20,203 nucleotides of DNA, from contig DIVM01000103.1 in the NCBI GenBank assembly GCA_002435835.1, forward strand, positions 1-20,203. Reading direction: 5' to 3'. This document shows, in pieces, positions 1-7,497 of the stretch (position 1 is the stretch's first letter; each line of letters opens with the position of its first letter). Position numbers and translations under genes: made by a program. The stretch is from Firmicutes bacterium UBA6132. Lineage in GTDB: Bacteria > Bacillota_A > Clostridia > Tissierellales > Sedimentibacteraceae. The notes below the pieces were generated by a model. That model searched no databases, was not told the origin of the DNA, and saw only the letters and a program-made list of their open reading frames with translations.

Positions 1-8
1 ATTAATTA

Positions 9-14
9 CCTCCT
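9..14 (-). promoter_or_regulatory. Shine-Dalgarno site of a divergent gene beyond the left edge
   Basis: Read on the minus strand this is AGGAGG followed by at least eight A/T bases to the window edge, the distance at which a start codon would fall just outside. It suggests that a minus-strand gene begins immediately left of the window and is divergent from the exoribonuclease gene. No codon of that gene is visible, so its identity is unknown. Confidence 0.5.
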
Positions 15-60
15 ACTCGATTTATTAAATTGCGATGTTTTCTGTTGTTGAAATTTTTTA

Positions 61-89
61 TTTATACTTTTATAGTATTATGTTATAAT
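61..89 (+). promoter_or_regulatory. Predicted sigma-A promoter of the YhaM-like gene
   Basis: A -35-like TTTATA (61-66), a 17-bp spacer and a perfect TATAAT (84-89) preceded by TGT form an extended -10 element. The transcription start would be near 96, giving a leader of about 30 bases with the SD GAGAGG at 113-118. The prediction rests on consensus matching only; the region is very AT-rich, so chance matches are possible. Confidence 0.5.
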
Positions 90-124
90 TATTATATTGA
101 ATATATAATTAAGAGAGGTTACAT

Positions 125-1144
125 ATGGGACAGGCAAGCATAGCTGATTTGCTGAATGATAAAAATAAAGAACAAATGAAAAAATTAGCTGGTCCGCAAA
201 AAACTTTAGCGGAATATAAAGCAGGTGAAAAAGCTGAAGGCTATTTTTTAATAAAAAGTTTTGAAATAAAAAAAACTACTGCAGGCAAGCAATATATAGA
301 TTTAAATGTTGTAGACAAAACTGGAGAAATAAACGCAAAAATTTGGGACTATTCTAAAGAAACTGAAGCAGTTGTTCTACAAAATAGTATAGTTAAAATT
401 AGAGGGGAAATATTAGAATGGTCAGGTTCTAAGCAATTAAAAATAAATAAAATTAGAGGAAAACTTCCTCAGGAAGTTATAGAAATTTCTGAATTAATAC
501 CGTCAGCTCCTGTTGAAACATCTGAAATGATGAATACAGTAAGAGAATATGCAAAAAAAATTAATGACATTCAAATAAAATTATTAGTAGAAAATATATT
601 GGACAAATATAACAATAAATTAATTTATTATCCTGCAGCTAAAAAAAATCATCATTCTTATTTAGGTGGATTATTGTATCATACAATGAGGATGCTTCAA
701 TCAGGCGATAAATTAGGTCAAGTTTATACTATTTTAAACATGGATTATGTTTATGCAGGAGTAATACTTCACGATATATGTAAAATTCTTGAAATGGATT
801 CTGATAAATATGGTGTTGTTTCTGACTACACTATGGAAGGTAAATTATTAGGTCATATAATTCAAGGAATAAAGGAAATAGAATTAGAAGGTGAAAAAAT
901 AGGACTTGATAGAGAAAAAAGTGTTGTGTTGCAGCATATGGTTCTGTCACACCACTATGAACCTGAATTTGGAAGCCCTAAAAAACCTATGACTGCAGAA
1001 GCTGAGCTTTTACATTTCTTAGATATTATAGATGCACGTATGTTTGATTTTGAACATGCTTTAGAAGGAACTGAGCCAGGTGGATTTACTGATAAAATAT
1101 GGCTTTTAGACAATAGAAATTTATATAAAATGACTGAACAATAA
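125..1144 (+). CDS. yhaM: YhaM-family 3'-5' exoribonuclease (OB-fold plus HD domain)
   Basis: The 339-residue protein has an N-terminal OB-fold nucleic-acid-binding region (about residues 15-110) and a metal-dependent HD phosphohydrolase domain (about 160-320). Visible metal-ligand candidates are H176/H177, H186, the H216-D217 pair in LHDICK, and the later SHHYEP histidines. B. subtilis YhaM, about 314 residues, has this architecture and is a cytoplasmic 3'-5' exonuclease acting on RNA and single-stranded DNA, contributing to mRNA turnover. The ATG at 125 follows the SD GAGAGG (113-118) at good spacing. The gene stands alone, with its own predicted promoter and a hairpin terminator just after the stop. 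The family call is firm; substrate preference (RNA or DNA) is inferred from the family. Confidence 0.88.
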   Translation: MGQASIADLLNDKNKEQMKKLAGPQKTLAEYKAGEKAEGYFLIKSFEIKKTTAGKQYIDLNVVDKTGEINAKIWDYSKETEAVVLQNSIVKIRGEILEWSGSKQLKINKIRGKLPQEVIEISELIPSAPVETSEMMNTVREYAKKINDIQIKLLVENILDKYNNKLIYYPAAKKNHHSYLGGLLYHTMRMLQSGDKLGQVYTILNMDYVYAGVILHDICKILEMDSDKYGVVSDYTMEGKLLGHIIQGIKEIELEGEKIGLDREKSVVLQHMVLSHHYEPEFGSPKKPMTAEAELLHFLDIIDARMFDFEHALEGTEPGGFTDKIWLLDNRNLYKMTEQ

Positions 1145-1162
1145 TATTTATTGAATTTAACT

Positions 1163-1189
1163 AAGACTGCTGCCTATTACAGCAGTCTT
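1163..1189. terminator. Hairpin terminator between convergent genes
   Basis: A perfect 10-bp stem AAGACTGCTG (1163-1172) / CAGCAGTCTT (1180-1189) with a 7-base loop lies 18 bases after the exoribonuclease stop and is followed by a T-rich run. The LysR gene converges from the right and ends at 1245, so the hairpin may serve both strands. The T-tract is interrupted on the plus strand and weak on the minus strand. Confidence 0.65.
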
Positions 1190-1244
1190 CTTAATAATTT
1201 AGTTTAATTATAAGCTTTAATAATTAAGTCCATAATTCAAAAAA

Positions 1245-2156
1245 TTATTGAATATGACTTTTGCATATTTCAATAAAAGCTCGAGCATATGGTGAGAGTA
1301 CTGATTTTTTTCTATAAGCAGCTATAAAACCTGATTTAATTGTAGGATTTCCTATGGCAAAAAAATTTGGTTTATCTAAAAATCGAATGTTTTTTATATG
1401 GCTTTCTACAACAAAAGACATTCCAAATCCTACAGCAGTTAGGTTAAGAGCAGTTTCAATGCTTCTGGTTATTAATATATTTTTAGGATTCATGTTATTT
1501 TCATTAAATATATTTCTGGCTAATTGCCCTGTTCTTTGCTCTGGAAAATGAAGTATAAATTTTTCTTTTTCAAATTGTTTAATATCAATCCATTTAAAAT
1601 GTGTCCCTTCTCTTATAATAGCAGTGTCAGCAAGTGGATGGTTTCTTGGAACTGCTAGAAGGACTTCTTCATCACTTATCACTTCATAATCTAAATTTAT
1701 TTCTCTGTTAGGTTTATTAAGAATACCTATATCAGCTTCTCCGTTCAAAAGTTTTTCCTCAAGAATTACTGAAGATTCTTCTAATAGCTCAATTTCAACG
1801 TGTGGATATATTTCTGCGAATTTCGGGATAACAGCAGGAATAAGATGAGAACTTCTCAATAGTGGAATTGCTACTTTCAGTCTACCATAATCATTTTCTA
1901 TTATATTAGAAAGTTCATTAATAAAGTTTTCACGTAAAAATAAAATATTTCTACCAGCTTCCATAAATTTCTCACCAGTAAATGTAAGTTCAAATTTCTT
2001 ACCAATATGATTAAACATTTTGAATCCAAGTCTTTCTTCCATGTTTTTTATATACATACTCAGAGAAGGTTGGGTTATATATAATGCTTCAGAGGCCTTT
2101 GTAAGATTACCATAATCCAAAATTGCTTTAACATATTCAATGTCTTTCATTTCCAT
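1245..2156 (-). CDS. LysR-family transcriptional regulator of the adjacent hydratase/isomerase/transporter genes
   Basis: This 303-residue protein has an N-terminal winged helix-turn-helix (about 1-60, including TKASEALYITQPSLSMYIKNME) and a periplasmic-binding-like effector domain (about 90-295). The full length is normal for the family. The start is set at 2156: the SD AAGGAG (plus-strand 2165-2170) sits 8 bases upstream and falls inside the longer frame that would start at 2180. The gene is divergent from the aconitase-family gene across a 191-base region that holds a LysR box overlapping this gene's own potential -10, consistent with autorepression. The inferred role is an activator of the locus in response to its substrate or a pathway intermediate. 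E. coli YbhD is the regulator in a comparable gene set. The effector is unknown. Confidence 0.87.
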   Translation of the reverse strand: MEMKDIEYVKAILDYGNLTKASEALYITQPSLSMYIKNMEERLGFKMFNHIGKKFELTFTGEKFMEAGRNILFLRENFINELSNIIENDYGRLKVAIPLLRSSHLIPAVIPKFAEIYPHVEIELLEESSVILEEKLLNGEADIGILNKPNREINLDYEVISDEEVLLAVPRNHPLADTAIIREGTHFKWIDIKQFEKEKFILHFPEQRTGQLARNIFNENNMNPKNILITRSIETALNLTAVGFGMSFVVESHIKNIRFLDKPNFFAIGNPTIKSGFIAAYRKKSVLSPYARAFIEICKSHIQ

Positions 2157-2205
2157 TTGACTATCTCCTTTTATCAACATGTTGTTTTGAACAAAAGAAT
2201 TAATT

Positions 2206-2220
2206 ATAAGTTAAACCTAT
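2206..2220. promoter_or_regulatory. LysR-type operator (ATA-N9-TAT / T-N11-A), copy 1
   Basis: ATAAGTTAAACCTAT is an imperfect dyad of the T-N11-A form bound by LysR regulators. Its centre (2213) lies about 65 bp before the predicted start of the hydratase transcript, the classic recognition-site position. On the minus strand a TATAAT (plus 2203-2208) overlaps the box and could be the -10 of the regulator gene, which would allow autorepression. A near-identical copy lies at 4699-4713. Binding is inferred. Confidence 0.6.
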
Positions 2221-2242
2221 TATTATTATAATTTCAATGCAT

Positions 2243-2271
2243 TTGACATATTGTCATTATACGATTAAACT
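2243..2271 (+). promoter_or_regulatory. Predicted promoter of the aconitase-family gene
   Basis: A consensus TTGACA (2243-2248), a 17-bp spacer and a weak -10 TAAACT (2266-2271) put the start near 2278 and a leader of about 70 bases before the ATG. The weak -10 together with an upstream LysR box centred near -65 fits an activated promoter. This is consensus matching, not measured activity. Confidence 0.5.
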
Positions 2272-2347
2272 AAAATAAAGTAAATAAAAAATATTAATTA
2301 TTTTAATATTTGCAATTTTAAAGAAAATATTTAAGGAGAGATACTTA

Positions 2348-4618
2348 ATGATAAAATTATATGATTCCGGAGTTTTTTTAATCAATGGTAGTGAAATATT
2401 AGAAGAACAAAATTCTAAAAATATAGCAAACATTTCAAAGGAAAATGCTAAAAAAAATACTATATCATATTCCATTTTAAAAGATCATAATACTTCCAAT
2501 AACATGGATAAATTAAAGATAAAATTTGATTCAATGGCATCACATGACTTAACTTATGTAGGAATAATTCAAACAGCAAAAGCAAGTGGTTTGGATAATT
2601 TCCCTTTGCCATATGTTTTAACAAATTGTCATAATGCCTTAGCTGCTGTAGGTGGAACACTAAATGAAGATGACCATAGATTTGGATTGTCAGCTTCTAA
2701 AAAATATGGTGGAATTTTTGTGCCTCCTCATTTAGCAGTAATCCACACATATATGAGAGAAATGATGGCAGGTTGTGGAAAAATGATTTTGGGTTCAGAT
2801 TCTCATACAAGATATGGCGCAATTGGTACAATGGCTATTGGTGAAGGTGGAGGAGAACTTACAAAACAATTATTATCGCAAACTTATGATATAGACTACC
2901 CAGAAGTAGTTGGAGTATATTTAACAGGAAAACCTAGCCATGGTGTTGGACCACAAGATATTGCTCTTGCAATAATTCGTACAGTATTTAAAAATGGATT
3001 TGTAAAAAATAAAGTGATGGAATTTATAGGTGATGGCATCAAAAATCTTTCTATGGATTTTAGAAATGGAATTGATGTAATGACAACTGAAACGGCTTGT
3101 TTAAGTTCCATTTGGAAAACAGATGAGACAGTTAAAAATTATCTTAAACTTCATGGAAGAGAAGACGACTATAAAGAACTTAATCCAAAGGAAATAACTT
3201 ATTATGATGGATTGGTTCATGTGGATTTAAGTAAAGTAAAACCTATGATTGCACTTCCTTTCCATCCAAGCAATGCGTATGAAATTGACCAATTAAATGA
3301 AAATTTAGAAGATATTTTAAGGTTGACTGAAATAGAAGGTCAAAAGCTATTTGATAACCCAAATATTAAAGTGAAACTTACTGATAAAATAGTTAATGGA
3401 AAATTTAAAATAGACCAAGGGGTTATTGCAGGTTGTGCTGGTGGTATGTATGAAAATATTATTTTAGCAGCTAATATTTTACAAAATAAAAGCATTGGCA
3501 ATGATATATTTGCCCTTTCTGTTTATCCTTCATCTCAACCTGTTATGATTGATTTAACTAAAAAAGGATATATATCGGAATTAATGACAACTGGAGCAAC
3601 AATTCGTACAGCTTTTTGTGGTCCTTGTTTTGGGGCAGGAGACTCACCATTTAACCAAGGATTTAGTATTAGACATACTACACGTAACTTTCCAAATAGA
3701 GAAGGATCAAAGCCAACAAATGGTCAAATTTCATATGTTGGACTTATGGATGCTAGGTCAATTGCAGCTACAGCAGCTAATAATGGTTATTTAACATCAG
3801 CTTCATCTATTGAATATAACGAAGAAATTCCTGAATATGAATTTAACAAAACTGTATATGATCACAGAGTATATTATGGTTTTAATAAATATGATGATAA
3901 AAAAGACTTAGAATATGGCCCAAATATTGTAGATTGGCCTGAAATACCTGAACTTGAAAATGATTTAATTTTAAAGGTTGTTAGTTATATAACTGATCCG
4001 GTTACTACAACCGATGAACTTATTCCCTCTGGAGAAACATCTACTTTCCGTTCTAATCCATTAGGATTAGCAGAATTTACATTAAGCAGAAAAGATCCAG
4101 ATTATGTTCCAAAATCTAAAAAGGTCCTTAAAATGGAAAATGAAAGAGGAAAAGGAAACAGACCAGAAGCAATTAACGAAGAATTTAAAAATGTTTTAGA
4201 TAAAATTCATTGTATAAATGGATACGAAAATGTTGACAGCTTAAATACAAGTGTCGGAAGTGTTGTTTATGCAATAAAACCAGGAGATGGTAGTGCAAGA
4301 GAACAAGCAGCAAGTTGCCAAAGGGTATTAGGCGGAAGTGCTAATATTGTTGAAGAATATGCAACCAAAAGATATAGAAGTAACCTAATTAACTGGGGAA
4401 TGATTCCATTTATATTTAAAGGTGAGACACCATTTAAGAATGAAGATTATATTTTTGTTCCTAATATTAAAAGCGCAATTTTAAATAATGAATCAAAAGT
4501 TAAATCATATGTTATTTCAGATGAAGTTAAAGAGTTTGAACTTTTTATTGGTGATATGACACCTGAGGAAAGAGAAATTATAGCTGCAGGGTGTTTAATA
4601 AATTTCAATAAAAAATAA
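2348..4618 (+). CDS. Aconitase-family hydratase, YbhJ-like (single chain, 756 aa)
   Basis: An Fe-S hydro-lyase that should reversibly add or remove water on an unsaturated di- or tricarboxylate in the cytoplasm. Hallmarks include the DSHTRYG motif and three cluster cysteines, C363 in GCAGG and C424/C427 in FCGPCF; the 61-residue gap from the first is close to the 63 in mitochondrial aconitase. The C-terminal swivel domain carries GDGSAREQ, matching the catalytic GEGSSRE of aconitase but with Ala for the second Ser. Its length is close to E. coli YbhJ (about 750) and shorter than AcnA/AcnD (about 870-890). The SD AAGGAG (2333-2338) precedes the ATG. An isomerase and a carboxylate transporter follow, and a LysR gene is divergent. 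The family is firm; the substrate (aconitate, an alkylated maleate or another) is undetermined. Confidence 0.85.
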   Translation: MIKLYDSGVFLINGSEILEEQNSKNIANISKENAKKNTISYSILKDHNTSNNMDKLKIKFDSMASHDLTYVGIIQTAKASGLDNFPLPYVLTNCHNALAAVGGTLNEDDHRFGLSASKKYGGIFVPPHLAVIHTYMREMMAGCGKMILGSDSHTRYGAIGTMAIGEGGGELTKQLLSQTYDIDYPEVVGVYLTGKPSHGVGPQDIALAIIRTVFKNGFVKNKVMEFIGDGIKNLSMDFRNGIDVMTTETACLSSIWKTDETVKNYLKLHGREDDYKELNPKEITYYDGLVHVDLSKVKPMIALPFHPSNAYEIDQLNENLEDILRLTEIEGQKLFDNPNIKVKLTDKIVNGKFKIDQGVIAGCAGGMYENIILAANILQNKSIGNDIFALSVYPSSQPVMIDLTKKGYISELMTTGATIRTAFCGPCFGAGDSPFNQGFSIRHTTRNFPNREGSKPTNGQISYVGLMDARSIAATAANNGYLTSASSIEYNEEIPEYEFNKTVYDHRVYYGFNKYDDKKDLEYGPNIVDWPEIPELENDLILKVVSYITDPVTTTDELIPSGETSTFRSNPLGLAEFTLSRKDPDYVPKSKKVLKMENERGKGNRPEAINEEFKNVLDKIHCINGYENVDSLNTSVGSVVYAIKPGDGSAREQAASCQRVLGGSANIVEEYATKRYRSNLINWGMIPFIFKGETPFKNEDYIFVPNIKSAILNNESKVKSYVISDEVKEFELFIGDMTPEEREIIAAGCLINFNKK

Positions 4619-4634
4619 TGTGATTATAAACATA

Positions 4635-4672
4635 GTAAGGGCATGTCTTATTGCTAAGACAACCGCCCTTAC
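4635..4672 (+). other. Nested intergenic hairpin between the hydratase and isomerase genes
   Basis: An outer 8-bp stem GTAAGGGC (4635-4642) / GCCCTTAC (4665-4672) encloses a second 6-bp stem GTCTTA (4645-4650) / TAAGAC (4655-4660) with a TTGC loop. It begins 17 bases after the hydratase stop and lacks a T-tract, so it is not a typical intrinsic terminator. It may stabilise the hydratase mRNA end or cause partial termination before the second promoter. The function is inferred. Confidence 0.55.
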
Positions 4673-4698
4673 ATGGAATTTCAAATAAGAGGTTTATT

Positions 4699-4713
4699 AT
4701 AAGTCAAACCTAT
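4699..4713. promoter_or_regulatory. LysR-type operator, copy 2, before the isomerase gene
   Basis: ATAAGTCAAACCTAT differs by one base from the box at 2206-2220. With three extra bases on the left the match is 17 of 18 (2203-2220 against 4696-4713). The box starts exactly 60 bp before the predicted -10 at 4759, the same distance as in the first copy (2206 to 2266). This implies that the same regulator acts on an internal promoter for the isomerase and transporter genes. Binding is inferred. Confidence 0.6.
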
Positions 4714-4735
4714 AAATTATATAAAATATGTTGAT

Positions 4736-4764
4736 TTTACTTTTGATAACGTATGTTTTATAAT
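4736..4764 (+). promoter_or_regulatory. Predicted internal promoter for the isomerase-transporter genes
   Basis: A perfect -10 TATAAT (4759-4764) sits 17 bp after a poor -35 (TTTACT, 4736-4741). A good -10 with a poor -35 is typical of an activator-dependent promoter and fits the LysR box centred at about -65. The start would be near 4771, about 37 bases before the isomerase gene. Confidence 0.45.
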
Positions 4765-4807
4765 TAATATGTAAGTAAAACACATGAAAATGATGACTGG
4801 AGGATAG

Positions 4808-5947
4808 ATGATGTTAAAAGAATTACCATGTAGTATATTTCGTGGTGGAACTAGTAAAGGTGTTTTTTTTATGGAAGATGTATTACCTAAAGATAAAGAT
4901 GAATTAAGCAAAGTATTATTGAGTGTTATGGGTAGTCCTGATGAGAGACAAATAGATGGTATAGGTGGAGCAGTTTCGACTACAAGTAAAGTTGCAATTA
5001 TATCAAAGGAAGAAAAAGAAGATTGGGATGTAAATTATACATTTGCACAAGTTTCCATAGATAAACCAGTAGTCTCATATGCTGGAAATTGTGGAAATAT
5101 ATCATCTGCGGTAGGCGCTTTTGCAATTGAAAACGCTTTGGTTGAGGTGAAATCACCAGTTACTACTGTAAGAGTATATAATACAAATACAAAAAAGCTT
5201 ATTTATGAACATGTTCCTACACCAAATGGAAAAATAACATATAACGGGGAGTTTTCTATATCTGGTGTACCCAATACAGCTTCAAAAATTGAGCTTGAAT
5301 TTATGAATCCGGCAGGAAGCTTTACTGGCAAGTTGTTGCCGACTGGAAATGTTGTTGATATTTTAAACGTTGATGGAGTTGGAAACATTGAAGTATCCAT
5401 AGTGGATGTTGCAAATCCATTAGTATATGTTGATGCAAAAAGTGTAAAACTTAAAGGTACAGAAAGTGCAAATGAAATTGATTCTGATAAGAACTTGCTA
5501 TTATTATTGGAGAAAATTAGAGGTGAAGCAGCTGTTATAATGGGGCTTGTTGAAAAATGGCAAGATGGTGCCATAATATCACCTGGAGTTCCAAAGCTTA
5601 CAATAGTATCTAAGCCACAAGACTATGTAACTAACAGTAAAACAGAAGTAAAAGAAAATGAATATGATCTTTCTGTAAGAATGATGAGCATGCAGAAAGC
5701 ACATAAAACAATTGCATTAACAGGAGCTTTATGCACTGCAGCTGCTTGTGTTTTAGAAGGAACAATACCTAACAAAATAATAAAAGCTGAAAATATAAAA
5801 AATAATTTTAAGTTTGGCCATGGTGATGGATTAATAGATGTATCAATCAAATACGAAAAAGATGAGAAAGGGACTATTATAAATTCTGTATCAAGTCATA
5901 GAACAGCTAGAAAGATTATGACTGGAACAGTATATTATAATGATTAA
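4808..5947 (+). CDS. PrpF/Mii-family isomerase (aconitate or methylitaconate isomerase type)
   Basis: A cofactor-free isomerase of the PrpF (DUF453) family, with two diaminopimelate-epimerase-like halves, that moves or cis-trans isomerises the double bond of an unsaturated di- or tricarboxylate. The opening PCSIFRGGTSKGVFF is diagnostic. Active-site candidates, numbered from the first Met, are S16, K61 (TTSKVA), C95 (GNCGN) and H299 (QKAHKT). The K-C spacing of 34 matches K73/C107 recalled for Shewanella PrpF, and all four are one lower than S17/K62/C96/H300 recalled for clostridial 3-methylitaconate isomerase. The SD GGAGG (4799-4803) is better spaced for the second Met at 4811. The stop overlaps the SD of the transporter gene. 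Relatives include PrpF, Mii, GalD and E. coli YbhH. The substrate is not resolved. Confidence 0.85.
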   Translation: MMLKELPCSIFRGGTSKGVFFMEDVLPKDKDELSKVLLSVMGSPDERQIDGIGGAVSTTSKVAIISKEEKEDWDVNYTFAQVSIDKPVVSYAGNCGNISSAVGAFAIENALVEVKSPVTTVRVYNTNTKKLIYEHVPTPNGKITYNGEFSISGVPNTASKIELEFMNPAGSFTGKLLPTGNVVDILNVDGVGNIEVSIVDVANPLVYVDAKSVKLKGTESANEIDSDKNLLLLLEKIRGEAAVIMGLVEKWQDGAIISPGVPKLTIVSKPQDYVTNSKTEVKENEYDLSVRMMSMQKAHKTIALTGALCTAAACVLEGTIPNKIIKAENIKNNFKFGHGDGLIDVSIKYEKDEKGTIINSVSSHRTARKIMTGTVYYND

Positions 5948-5957
5948 GAGGTAAAAT

Positions 5958-7352
5958 ATGTTAGCATTTCTTGGTTATTTAATGATAATAGTATTTATGG
6001 TGCTGTTACTAAAGAAAAAGGTTTCTCCTTTTGTTGGATTAATTGTAGTACCTTTGGTTTTTGGTATTATAGTGACTTTTATCCAAGATATTTCGGTTCT
6101 TGAAGCATTTACTTGGTTAAAAGAAGGTATTTTTTATAAAGTTGTAGAGGGAAAAGTAGTTAAAGGAACTATGGGAACTGCTACATTATTATTGTTTGCT
6201 ATTTTGTTTTTCAGTATTATGCTTGATGTTGGATTATTTGATCCTATGTGTACTAAACTTATTAAAATGACAAATGGTGATCCTCTTAAAATTTGTATTG
6301 TTACAGCGGCAATTTCTGCAGTTGTTTCTCTCGATGGTGATGGAACAACGACTGTTCTTATTGTAACTGCTGCTGTGCTTTCATTGTTTAAGAAAATGAA
6401 AATGAAACAAATTTATTTAGCATTGCTCATTGCTGTTCCTAACTCAATTTTAAATTACGTTCCATGGAGCGGACCAATGGCCAGAGCCATGCCCGTACTA
6501 AATATCGGACCTAAAGAGTTTTTTCTTCCATTAATACCTGGCATGATAGCATCTTTAATATTTGCATTTTTCATGGCGTGGAAACTTGGAATGAATGAAA
6601 GAAAAAGACTTAACTATCATCCTAACAAATTAACAAATGGTAATCAAATAGGAGAATTAGCGGTAACAGAAACAATAAGTGAAAATGATATAAATGAAAT
6701 AATACGTGAATTACAAGAAAATAACAAAGATTTAAAAAGACCTAATCTTTTCTGGTTTAACTTGATTTTAACACTTGTAGTAATGGTTATTTTAATTATA
6801 GGCCTTATGGATGGGGCGGTAATATTCTTAGTTGCTACTGCTTTAGCATTATTTGTTAACTACAAGGAGCCAGGACTTCAATCAAAACGACTTGTTGCTA
6901 ATGGTGAAGAAGCATTAGGCCCTGTTAGTCTTGTGTTTGGAGCTGGAGCAATAATGGGTATATTAAATGGAAGTGGTATGAGTGATGCAATAGCACAAAG
7001 TATCATTACACTGATACCTGATTCAATGGGAGTTTATGTTCCTTTATTCTTAGCGTTAGTATCTCTCCCAGCTCTTATATTCCTACCGAATGATGCATTT
7101 TATTTTGGAATACTTCCAGTTATAGCTCCAATAGCATTTTCATATGGAGCAACGCCAGTACAAGTAGGTGTAGCATCACTTATCGGTCAAGCTACAAGAT
7201 TTTGTAGTCCATTAGTTGCATTCCTATATGTACTTGTCGATAGAACTGGAGTTGACTTTGGAGATTATCAAAAGGCCTTCTTTAAATGGGCACTACCAAT
7301 TTACTTTATACAATTAATAATGGCAATAATAGTTGGGGCAATACCGCTATAA
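5958..7352 (+). CDS. CitMHS-family carboxylate/proton symporter
   Basis: A 464-residue polytopic membrane protein with roughly a dozen hydrophobic segments in two halves, split by a charged loop around residues 215-260. Motifs SLDGDGTTTVLI, VPWSGPMARAM, PNDAFYFGILPV and GQATRFCSPLVAF are typical of the CitMHS family, whose Bacillus members CitM and CitH import metal-citrate complexes with protons. It probably brings the substrate of the neighbouring isomerase and hydratase into the cell. The gene begins 10 bases after the isomerase stop with the SD AAGAGG (5946-5951), so the two are co-transcribed. A strong terminator follows. The related E. coli locus carries the DASS-type carrier YbhI in this place. 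The transported acid is inferred to be a tri- or dicarboxylate; citrate is possible but not shown. Confidence 0.83.
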   Translation: MLAFLGYLMIIVFMVLLLKKKVSPFVGLIVVPLVFGIIVTFIQDISVLEAFTWLKEGIFYKVVEGKVVKGTMGTATLLLFAILFFSIMLDVGLFDPMCTKLIKMTNGDPLKICIVTAAISAVVSLDGDGTTTVLIVTAAVLSLFKKMKMKQIYLALLIAVPNSILNYVPWSGPMARAMPVLNIGPKEFFLPLIPGMIASLIFAFFMAWKLGMNERKRLNYHPNKLTNGNQIGELAVTETISENDINEIIRELQENNKDLKRPNLFWFNLILTLVVMVILIIGLMDGAVIFLVATALALFVNYKEPGLQSKRLVANGEEALGPVSLVFGAGAIMGILNGSGMSDAIAQSIITLIPDSMGVYVPLFLALVSLPALIFLPNDAFYFGILPVIAPIAFSYGATPVQVGVASLIGQATRFCSPLVAFLYVLVDRTGVDFGDYQKAFFKWALPIYFIQLIMAIIVGAIPL

Positions 7353-7368
7353 AATACTTGAATAATGA

Positions 7369-7407
7369 AACAACAAAAGCACCTGAAATATGGGTGCTTT
7401 TGTTGTT
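7369..7407 (+). terminator. Intrinsic terminator after the transporter gene
   Basis: A perfect 15-bp stem AACAACAAAAGCACC (7369-7383) / GGTGCTTTTGTTGTT (7393-7407) with a 9-base loop lies 17 bases after the transporter stop. The GC-rich core is followed by a T-rich arm (TTTTGTTGTT). It closes the hydratase-isomerase-transporter unit and separates it from addB. Confidence 0.8.
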
Positions 7408-7435
7408 CACTATAAATATATAACTGAAATGAAGT

Positions 7436-7464
7436 TTGAAAAAAGGATAACATTAATGTATAAT
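7436..7464 (+). promoter_or_regulatory. Predicted sigma-A promoter of addBA
   Basis: TTGAAA (7436-7441), a 17-bp spacer and TATAAT (7459-7464) form a near-consensus promoter with a start near 7471, about 27 bases before the preferred addB ATG at 7498. It lies inside the longer in-frame reading frame that begins at 7390, which supports the shorter protein. Confidence 0.6.
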
Positions 7465-7497
7465 ATATTATTAATAAAGATTATACATGGAGGAAAA

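Noticed and set aside
2289..2311. 9-bp hairpin AAATATTAA/TTAATATTT in the hydratase leader
   Set aside because: All pairs are A-T and such palindromes are expected by chance at this base composition; it gives no support for a riboswitch.
5203..5574. 123-codon minus-strand open frame within the isomerase gene
   Set aside because: It is antisense to a well-supported gene, has low-complexity Ser/Phe/Thr-rich content typical of shadow translation, and lacks an SD.
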